A stretch of 13,011 nt of DNA from CAZGCA01 sp964524145 (GTDB lineage Bacteria > Hydrogenedentota > CAZGCA01), in the NCBI GenBank assembly GCA_964524145.1, contig CAZGCA010000116.1, positions 1 through 13,011 of the forward strand, read 5' to 3'. Of the stretch, positions 1 to 5,868 are shown piece after piece. The number at the start of each line of letters is the position of its first letter. Positions within the stretch are counted from its first letter, which is position 1. A program made the position numbers and the translations under genes. The notes beneath the pieces were generated by a model. It did not search any database. It saw only the letters and a list, made by a program, of their open reading frames with translations, and was not told the origin of the DNA.

Positions 1-10
1 TCCATTCTAT

Positions 11-92
11 CTACGGGACTCGGTATGTGGGGGGTATGCACCTGATCCCAGGAATAAATTCCTGGGCTATTATCGACCGTCCCTACGGGACT
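11..92. repeat. REP-like palindromic intergenic element
   Basis: The stretch has no convincing gene but is densely structured. The 10-mer CTACGGGACT occurs at 11-20 and again at 83-92, bounding the element. Inside are a near-perfect palindrome at 47-66 (CCCAGGAAT, two bases, ATTCCTGGG) and a small hairpin at 79-91 (GTCCC, three bases, GGGAC). GGTATG is also repeated at 22-27 and 33-38. This arrangement of a short GTCCC/GGGAC hairpin beside a longer CCC...GGG palindrome resembles dispersed REP-type repeats found between genes in many environmental bacteria. That it is dispersed in this genome is inference, because only one copy lies in the window. Confidence 0.45.
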
Positions 93-96
93 GTTC

Positions 97-124
97 AAGA
101 AAACCATCCGGGAGTCTCCCGGCT
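97..124 (-). terminator. Likely rho-independent terminator of the sulfatase
   Basis: Read on the minus strand, about 90 bases after the sulfatase stop, the sequence CCGGGA, GAC, TCCCGG (122 down to 108) forms a six-base-pair GC stem with a three-base loop. It is a seven-base inverted repeat about a single base. It is followed by ATGG and then TTTTCTT. Stem plus T-rich tail in the correct orientation fits an intrinsic terminator, although four bases separate the stem from the T run. Confidence 0.5.
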
Positions 125-213
125 GCTGGAGTTCGTGCTCACTCAGCCATTTGCTGAACGATTAAGGTGCCTGACTTTATCCCATCTTCTTTTCGCGGCG
201 AGAGATGAGGTCG

Positions 214-1635
214 TCACGCGGCGTCGATGTCGTCGGCAAAGGCTTTGGCACCTCGACCGGCGGGACCTGCCAGCGCCAACTGGCCTTTGCCGTAGACCGC
301 TTCGCGCGCTCCGTCCACGTCCGGGTACACGTACCGTGCAAACCAATCGTCCAGCATCGCTTTCATCGAGACCTTGATGTTGTCCTCGCTTTCGTCGTCT
401 ATCAGGTTGTTGCGCTCATCGGGATCGTCTCGAAGGTTGTAGAGCTCGTGGGGACCGTAGGGGTAGCGGTGGACGTATTTCCATTCCTTGCTGCGGATCA
501 TTCGCACGGGACCGTATTCGTCGTACACCACGACGTTCTCCCGCTCTTTCATCTCCCGGCCTTTCAGAAGAGGCAGGAAGCTTGTTCCAGGCAGCGCGTC
601 TGCCTCCGGGTTCTCGATTCCGAGATACTCGAGCAGCGTGGGCATGAAATCGTAGTGGCTCAGAAGCACGTCGGTGGTAACTCCCTCCGGAATCGAGCCG
701 GGATGAGAGATGATGGTGGGCACTTTCACGCTGGTATCGTACATGTTAAGTGGGAACGTGCCGTTGCCTTTCCCCCAAACGCCGTGATGGCCGCAGTTGT
801 ACCCGTTGTCGGAGGTGAAGAAGACCAGCGTGTCCTCCCGTATGCCCAGCGTCTCGAGCCGGTCCAGGATTCGACCGACGTTCGCGTCCATTGCGGTCAC
901 CGCAGCAAAATACCCTTTCAGGTTCTCGGGCCGGTTCTCCCGCACGCCGATGGGCACACTGTTGCGGAGAAACCAGGGATGCTCGGGCTCTACCGGACAC
1001 GACTCGAACGGGCAATCGTCGTAGGAATCAACAATGTCCTTGGGATGGTTGTCGATCCACGGACTGTGCGGCGCGGTGTAATGAACGCTGAGATAGAACG
1101 GCCCATCCCCTCGAGCACAGCCATCCACGTAATCGAGCGCGTCATCGGTGATCAGGTCCGTTACATAACCCGGGTCAGGTACCAGCTCGCCCTCGCGATA
1201 CATGGGCGCGTTGTAGTACGGGCCTCCGCCGCGCTCGTGCGCGTACCAATGCGAGAACCCTTTCTGCGGTCTGGCGCTGTTACCCAGATGCCATTTCCCG
1301 CTGAGACCGCAGGTGTATCCGCGCGATGCCAGGAGTTCGGTGTACGCGAGCTGGCCTTCGAGGTAATCGATGGGGTTCTCTTTCGAGTTCCCTTCCCTGA
1401 TCCAATCGTGCACGCCGTGCTGTGAGGGGATTCGTCCTGTGAGCAGGGACGCCCGGGCAGGTGAGCAGACAGGGGACGCGCAGAAGAAGTCTGTGAACCG
1501 CATCCCCGTGGCCGCCAGCCTGTCGAGATTGGGCGTCCGGATCTCGCTGTTCCCGGAGCATCCCATTGCCCAAATGCCCTGGTCGTCCGTGAGAATCACC
1601 ACTATGTTCGGCATCCTACGGTGTTCGGTGTTCAT
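214..1635 (-). CDS. Type I (formylglycine-dependent) sulfatase
   Basis: A 473-residue sulfatase that should hydrolyse sulfate esters, probably on a sulfated glycan. Visible family features: VVILTDDQG near the N-terminus (Asp17/Asp18 for the metal site); SPVCSPARASLLTGR, whose Cys57 in C-S-P-A-R would be converted to formylglycine; GKWHLG (Lys114, His116); His190; and FFTSDNG (Asp276, Asn277). Length is typical for the family. The ATG start is supported by AAGGGAG six bases upstream. No signal peptide precedes the catalytic domain, so the enzyme appears cytoplasmic unless a start was missed. It is transcribed away from the cohesin-dockerin cluster from its own promoter. A fragment of a related gene lies at 7481-7580. 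The substrate cannot be told from sequence alone. Confidence 0.95.
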   Translation of the reverse strand: MNTEHRRMPNIVVILTDDQGIWAMGCSGNSEIRTPNLDRLAATGMRFTDFFCASPVCSPARASLLTGRIPSQHGVHDWIREGNSKENPIDYLEGQLAYTELLASRGYTCGLSGKWHLGNSARPQKGFSHWYAHERGGGPYYNAPMYREGELVPDPGYVTDLITDDALDYVDGCARGDGPFYLSVHYTAPHSPWIDNHPKDIVDSYDDCPFESCPVEPEHPWFLRNSVPIGVRENRPENLKGYFAAVTAMDANVGRILDRLETLGIREDTLVFFTSDNGYNCGHHGVWGKGNGTFPLNMYDTSVKVPTIISHPGSIPEGVTTDVLLSHYDFMPTLLEYLGIENPEADALPGTSFLPLLKGREMKERENVVVYDEYGPVRMIRSKEWKYVHRYPYGPHELYNLRDDPDERNNLIDDESEDNIKVSMKAMLDDWFARYVYPDVDGAREAVYGKGQLALAGPAGRGAKAFADDIDAA

Positions 1636-1769
1636 GGTCTACTCCCTTGCGCCAACAACCCGACGACACGAGCTGATATCGTTCATACAGCGATGGACCA
1701 GCCCTGGAAAACAGCTTCTGCTCAAAACAGCATGCCAGCAATTCGTTCTTGCAGCGAACGTCGCTCGGA

Positions 1770-1798
1770 ATAATACCAACAAAAGCCGGTGCGGTCAA
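1770..1798 (-). promoter_or_regulatory. Sigma70-type promoter of the sulfatase gene
   Basis: On the minus strand TTGACC (1798-1793) and TATTAT (1775-1770) are separated by exactly 17 bases and lie about 135 bases upstream of the sulfatase ATG. A 13-base palindrome, AGCGA-ACG-TCGCT at 1753-1765, falls where transcription would start and might be an operator or a 5' hairpin. The rest of the 1636-1949 intergenic region shows nothing else I can name apart from an imperfect purine/pyrimidine palindrome near 1901-1923. Confidence 0.6.
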
Positions 1799-1949
1799 CC
1801 CGCACGATTGCGTAAGCACTATCTAGCTTGTGGTTTAGGACATGTATGTGTACTGAAATGCCGGTGGTTGGCTTGATTCGTGCCCAGCCTGCGGACCGTA
1901 TTCTTCTTTCCAGGAGGAAGAAACGGGTGAAGTCTGGAGAACGGTCGAC

Positions 1950-1978
1950 TTGACAGAGTGTGAGGAGGGTGCTACAAT
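1950..1978 (+). promoter_or_regulatory. Near-consensus sigma70 promoter for the dockerin genes
   Basis: TTGACA (1950-1955) and TACAAT (1973-1978) are separated by 17 bases. A TG one base upstream of the -10 gives an extended -10, TGCTACAAT. The predicted transcription start, about 1983-1986, coincides with the tandem ATG codons of the downstream gene, so the message may be leaderless. The TTG of this -35 box is also the first in-frame start-like codon of the gene, which I reject as a start. Confidence 0.7.
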
Positions 1979-1982
1979 ACAG

Positions 1983-2495
1983 ATGATGAGAGAGCGACAC
2001 GGGGTTGGACCAACTCAGCTTGTGGCACTACTATCCGCACTCTCCTTCGTGTGGATGGGTATGGTTGCGCCTGACCATACCACCTGTCGTGGAGATGCTA
2101 ACGGCGACCATCAAATCAATATCCTCGATGTCCAGACCTTGATTTCGGAGGTAATGGACAATACTCACCTGAATTCTCAGACCGATGTTAATGCCGACGG
2201 AGAAGTAAATATTCTGGACCTTCAATACACCCTGTCGCATAGAACCCAGTCTGTTCGAGAGAATCAGCCTGCGCCTTCAGAGCGCAAACCCGCCCCGGCG
2301 GTTCCCATGAAGCAACACCGTCAGTACCGCGGGCTGGCCCAAGTACCGCAGTACAGGATAGAGATCGCTCATCTGACTCTCCCCGGAACTCCTCTTCGTT
2401 TGGGTTGCACTAAGCAGTTCTTGCCAAAGGTCTCTTCGAGAACCGAACGGTATCTTTTCAAGCTTACCCCTCACGCACCGCCTCTTAGCGCCTAA
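1983..2495 (+). CDS. Small secreted protein with a type I dockerin
   Basis: About 170 residues. A hydrophobic N-terminal segment (LVALLSALSFVWMGMVA) looks like a signal peptide. It is followed by a dockerin at roughly residues 37-86 with two calcium loops, DANGDHQINILD and DVNADGEVNILD, each followed by the helix residues L/V-Q typical of dockerins. The dockerin should bind a cohesin outside the cytoplasm, and three cohesin genes lie just downstream. After it come a short Pro-rich stretch and a basic C-terminal region of about 60 residues that I do not recognise; no enzyme domain is visible. Tandem ATGs at 1983 and 1986 sit where transcription is predicted to begin. The nearest Shine-Dalgarno-like AGGAGG is 14 or more bases upstream, too far for normal use. 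Function beyond cohesin binding is unknown. Confidence 0.75.
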   Translation: MMRERHGVGPTQLVALLSALSFVWMGMVAPDHTTCRGDANGDHQINILDVQTLISEVMDNTHLNSQTDVNADGEVNILDLQYTLSHRTQSVRENQPAPSERKPAPAVPMKQHRQYRGLAQVPQYRIEIAHLTLPGTPLRLGCTKQFLPKVSSRTERYLFKLTPHAPPLSA

Positions 2496-2569
2496 CGGCA
2501 TCATTGCGCTTTCGAGTAGTACCGATTTTCTTTGAGACGCAGTAATTCAGTGCATAGGAGGTGGCCACA

Positions 2570-3853
2570 ATGTATGCTTTACGAAAAGTATTCAACCTGC
2601 CCGGTGCCTTGTTTGGGGCCGCGGTACTGCTCCTTGTGGGTATGCAGGCCGCGGTGGTCCAGGCGGGGATGCTGGGAGATGTTGATCTCGATGGGAGAAC
2701 CAACATCCTGGACATCCAGCGCATGGTCAACCAGGCGTTGGCGGTTGCTGGTGAAACCAGCGAGGCTGATGTAAACGAAAACGGACAAGTCGAGATCCTC
2801 GACATCCAGAACCTGGTAAACACCGTATTGGGCGAGGCGGGGCTTTTGCAGCGCGTCAAAGGCTCTATCCAGTACCAAGGGATGACCACCGCCCAGCGTG
2901 TAATTGCCGTGTCGAGCAACGGCTTGTTTGCCGAAGGCGAGGTCGACCCGGAGAGCCACGAGTTCCTCTTGCGTCTCCGCGTGAAGACCGCCTGGGCGCT
3001 CGCCTTGCAGGTGAGCACGGGCCCGGGGGAACCCCAAGCGTGTATTGGCACGATCGAGTTCCCTATCGCAGACGGCTCATCAGCTACGATGCCCATCCCG
3101 CAGTTGTCCCTCGGTAACGAGTTGGACCTGGGACACCTGAATTTCGGCGATGGTTCGCAACATACCGTCAGGACGCAAGCGGAAATCCGGGCGATGATCG
3201 GGGAAATGGGCAATCCGATTCATGCCGGGGATGACAACGGCAATGGCGTCCCTGATTTCGTCGAACCGCTCATGAACCGCGTAAGGCAGGGTCCGGGCGT
3301 GCCGGCAGGAGCGGATATGGACTCGTTGGCCGCTCTGGTGTCCGACTGCATTTCCAGTTGGCTCGACGAGCTCACCACGCCGGACCTGACGGACGCAAAT
3401 GATGACGGTGTGCCCGACTTTGTCGAGCCGTTGATTGACTGTCTCCTGGCGAACATCGAGTCCTGGCTGGAAAGCCATGGGACCGCGGTTCCGCCGGGAG
3501 ATGCCGACCAGAACGGCACGCCGGACTTCGTCGACGGGATAATCAACCACGTCGTCGTGGGAATACCAGAATGGCTGTTGGGGCTCGCAAGACCGGAAGT
3601 CGTGGATGACGACGAAGATGGTATCCCGGATTTTATCGAGGACCATCTGAGCTTACCCGGCCTGCCCAGCTATGTCGACAGCGATGGCAATGGGATTCCC
3701 AACTTCGCTGAAGACGATGACGACGACGGTATCCCGAACATCGCTGACCCTGATGCCCACGGTCCGGGCGATCAAGACGGAGACGGTGTTGGGGACGGCG
3801 ACGACCTCGATGACGACAACGATGACGTTCCGGACTACGCTGACGGGGCATGA
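2570..3853 (+). CDS. Secreted dockerin protein with calcium-repeat tail
   Basis: A 427-residue secreted protein. Residues 1-32 form a signal peptide (hydrophobic core GALFGAAVLLLVGMQAAVV). A type I dockerin follows at about 36-90, with loops DVDLDGRTNILD and DVNENGQVEILD. Residues 98-205 are a probable beta-rich region of no recognised family. From residue 221 to the end there are acidic thrombospondin-type-3-like loops such as DDNGNGVPDFVEP, DANDDGVPDFVEP and DDDEDGIPDFIED. The first four are spaced 54, 36 and 35 residues apart with predicted helical spacers, then become closely packed. The start at 2570 is chosen because AGGAGG lies eight bases upstream; an in-frame GTG at 2561 overlaps that site. 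It has an N-terminal dockerin and no catalytic domain, so it is probably a structural client or calcium-stiffened stalk of the cohesin proteins encoded next to it. Confidence 0.85.
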   Translation: MYALRKVFNLPGALFGAAVLLLVGMQAAVVQAGMLGDVDLDGRTNILDIQRMVNQALAVAGETSEADVNENGQVEILDIQNLVNTVLGEAGLLQRVKGSIQYQGMTTAQRVIAVSSNGLFAEGEVDPESHEFLLRLRVKTAWALALQVSTGPGEPQACIGTIEFPIADGSSATMPIPQLSLGNELDLGHLNFGDGSQHTVRTQAEIRAMIGEMGNPIHAGDDNGNGVPDFVEPLMNRVRQGPGVPAGADMDSLAALVSDCISSWLDELTTPDLTDANDDGVPDFVEPLIDCLLANIESWLESHGTAVPPGDADQNGTPDFVDGIINHVVVGIPEWLLGLARPEVVDDDEDGIPDFIEDHLSLPGLPSYVDSDGNGIPNFAEDDDDDGIPNIADPDAHGPGDQDGDGVGDGDDLDDDNDDVPDYADGA

Positions 3854-3929
3854 ATCGATTCATGTCTGTTCTGGTGTAGCCGGAGCTTTCACCGGTCTAC
3901 GATCATGATGGGGCGAAGGCGAAAATGGA

Positions 3930-3959
3930 AGAGGAGAACGTCGTGTGACGTTCTCCTCT
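3930..3959 (+). terminator. Strong 13-bp hairpin between dockerin and cohesin genes
   Basis: AGAGGAGAACGTC (3930-3942), the loop GTGT, and GACGTTCTCCTCT (3947-3959) make a perfect 13-base-pair stem. No T run follows, so a standard intrinsic terminator is not assured. It lies 76 bases after the dockerin gene stop and 24 bases before the first cohesin ATG. It may instead stabilise an mRNA end or set differential expression within a longer transcript. Confidence 0.5.
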
Positions 3960-3983
3960 CCACCCCGAACGAGGTAATGTGCA

Positions 3984-4592
3984 ATGTCAGTTAAGAAGAC
4001 TATACTCTTGCAGATCATGATGATTGTCATGAGCCTGAGCCTTTCGAGCAGCATCTGTTACGCGTCCACGTTGACCGTTGGTGAAACCGGCGGCTTGCCG
4101 GGTCACCGGGGTCTTTATCTTCCGGTGTACCTCTCCTCCGAACCTGGCGAGGACGTCGCTGGCGCACAGCTTGATGTCGTCTTCGACAGCACTATGTTGG
4201 CTGTGCAAGACGTCATAGCCGGCCCGGCTGCCGCCGCGGCAGAGAAAGAGGTGAGTTTCAGCCATTTCGCGGCCGGCAGAGTACGGATTGTGATCACTGG
4301 ATTCAACCAGAACGTGATATCCGACGGGGTGGTTGCATACACTCTGTTTGATATTCTCGGGTCTGCGCCCGTAGGAGCAGAGACGGTCTCCCTGAGCGAT
4401 GTTCTGCTGGCGGACCCGGACGGCGTCGAGGTCCCGTCAACGACCGTTTCCGGGAGCATAGACATACTGGCAGCGACTCCGGGCGGTTTCAACGGGCCGG
4501 GCGGAATCTTGTCGGGAATGGCGGTGTTTCTGGTTATTGGTGTGTGGGTGATCAAGACAGAGAAACCCTGTATGAAGCCAAGCCCGTATTGA
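3984..4592 (+). CDS. Membrane-anchored single-cohesin protein
   Basis: A 202-residue protein. It has a signal peptide (about 1-27, ending CYA), one cohesin domain (about 28-163) and a short Gly/Pro linker. A C-terminal transmembrane segment (about 173-190, GILSGMAVFLVIGVWVI) precedes a short charged tail. Cohesin hallmarks are the early strand with AGAQLDVVFD, the DV..GPAA turn, and the FNQNVISDGVV strand region shared with the two cohesins downstream. It should display a dockerin receptor on the outer face of the membrane. The ATG is supported by GAGGT eight bases upstream. It is the first of three consecutive cohesin genes and lies 15 bases before the next, so the two are probably cotranscribed. 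No second cohesin or carbohydrate-binding module is present, which is minimal for a scaffoldin. Confidence 0.85.
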   Translation: MSVKKTILLQIMMIVMSLSLSSSICYASTLTVGETGGLPGHRGLYLPVYLSSEPGEDVAGAQLDVVFDSTMLAVQDVIAGPAAAAAEKEVSFSHFAAGRVRIVITGFNQNVISDGVVAYTLFDILGSAPVGAETVSLSDVLLADPDGVEVPSTTVSGSIDILAATPGGFNGPGGILSGMAVFLVIGVWVIKTEKPCMKPSPY

Positions 4593-4607
4593 GAGAGTGT
4601 TAGCGAT

Positions 4608-5729
4608 ATGACGCAGAGACACTGGACGCTTCAAGAATGGGTGAGGGCTCTTGCTGTCTGTGCGGCGTTGGCGACTTGTATCAGTCTGTCCGCAACCGCG
4701 GCGGTGATCGAACTTGACGCCCCTGCCGTGGCCGACGGCACGGTTGCGGAGGTTCCCGTGACAATTGCGGCGGAAGCGGGTGAGGAGATCGCCAGCCTTC
4801 AGTTCGACATGCACTTCGACGACGCGACCTTCGACCTCGTTGACGTGGTGCCGGGCGAATCGTCAAGCGATGCGCTGAAGCAAGTGATGTATAGTGTTCG
4901 ATCGCCCGGTGCCATTAGAGTAATCGTGGCGGGGTTGAACCAGAACGTTATCCGTGACGGGAATATCGCCACTGTGCTGCTCGCTCCCGACGGGCAGGAT
5001 GCCGCCTCCCAAACCCTTTCCCTGGACGAAATTGTCATATCAGATCCGTTCGGAGAACGTGTAGAGGTCGACTATGACGAGTTCCGCCTGAATATAGAAG
5101 GAGAGACGGAAAGAAAATCCAAGAGAAATGAACAGAATGAAGAAGAGGATGACCCCGGCCTGGAGCAGACCGTGGGGGACAGCGACGAATACGTCTCTCT
5201 TGTCGACGAGCCGGTGTCGAATTCGTCAGAGCAGGCTCTGGAGGGCCCGGCGGAACCAGGGAGCGCGAGCGGCGTAGCGCGAGCGCCGGGCTACGTCTAC
5301 ACGCCGGGGCAACCCGGGAGCATTCCCACGGAGCGTACAAAGAGAGGCACCATCAGTGCGGAAGCCGAGCGTGTGCCGGATGGATCCGGAGACTTATCTC
5401 CGGCCGGGTCGGTGCAACGTCCTGCAAATCCAACCCCAGGCGTCGGCCCCACGCGGCGTGCTGCTTCCGAAGCTGACGCGCGCAGCGCGGGCTTTGGGCC
5501 GGCCGAAACTCGAAAGTCTCTCGCCATGGTATTGCCGAAAAGCACGACGTACTATGGTGAGGATGGGCGCAAGTATGTCAAAGAGTACATCGTCGCCGGG
5601 GAACAGAACGCCAAGCCCGATGCGCTTGTTCCGAAAGGTCTGCTGAAGTTGTGCCTGGGAGCATTGACGATGATAACAGTGTTGCTGGTCGCCAACGGCA
5701 GGCTTTACAGGAAGTCGAGGCGGCATTGA
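4608..5729 (+). CDS. Membrane-anchored cohesin with long charged linker
   Basis: A 373-residue protein. It has a signal peptide (about 1-32, SLSATA), a cohesin-like domain (about 33-164) and a disordered linker of about 180 residues. A C-terminal hydrophobic segment with a basic end (GLLKLCLGALTMITVLLVANGRLYRKSRRH, split here as residues 344-362 and 363-373) completes it. The cohesin shares ASLQFDMHFDDATF and LNQNVIRDGN with its neighbours but is shorter in the strand before SLDEIVISDP. The linker begins with a Lys/Glu-rich stretch and continues Pro/Gly/Ser-rich, as expected for a spacer holding the cohesin away from the membrane. No strong Shine-Dalgarno precedes the ATG (only GAGAG about 10 bases upstream), and the gene starts 15 bases after the previous stop, so translational coupling is likely. 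Confidence 0.8.
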   Translation: MTQRHWTLQEWVRALAVCAALATCISLSATAAVIELDAPAVADGTVAEVPVTIAAEAGEEIASLQFDMHFDDATFDLVDVVPGESSSDALKQVMYSVRSPGAIRVIVAGLNQNVIRDGNIATVLLAPDGQDAASQTLSLDEIVISDPFGERVEVDYDEFRLNIEGETERKSKRNEQNEEEDDPGLEQTVGDSDEYVSLVDEPVSNSSEQALEGPAEPGSASGVARAPGYVYTPGQPGSIPTERTKRGTISAEAERVPDGSGDLSPAGSVQRPANPTPGVGPTRRAASEADARSAGFGPAETRKSLAMVLPKSTTYYGEDGRKYVKEYIVAGEQNAKPDALVPKGLLKLCLGALTMITVLLVANGRLYRKSRRH

Positions 5730-5868
5730 TATGGGTGGATGAGTATCCATTATCAGGGGGGAGAGGCGGCTATGGCATTCATGCGGCGAGGTTCGACGCT
5801 CGCGTAGTCTATGCCGGTTGTGGCGACATCCCGAACGGTCCAACGCGCAAACGCCGGAAAGCAAAGCG

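Noticed and set aside
205..1425. Long plus-strand open frame of 406 codons opposite the sulfatase
   Set aside because: It is antisense to a clear sulfatase with intact motifs and matches no recognisable family; it is a by-product of the codon bias of the real gene.
1950..1982. TTG at 1950 as start of the small dockerin gene
   Set aside because: That TTG is part of a consensus -35 box and the added residues sit in front of the signal peptide.
5772..5807. Tiny frame MAFMRRGSTLA with a purine-rich site upstream, between the second and third cohesin genes
   Set aside because: Eleven codons, out of frame with the adaptor gene and without any recognisable feature.
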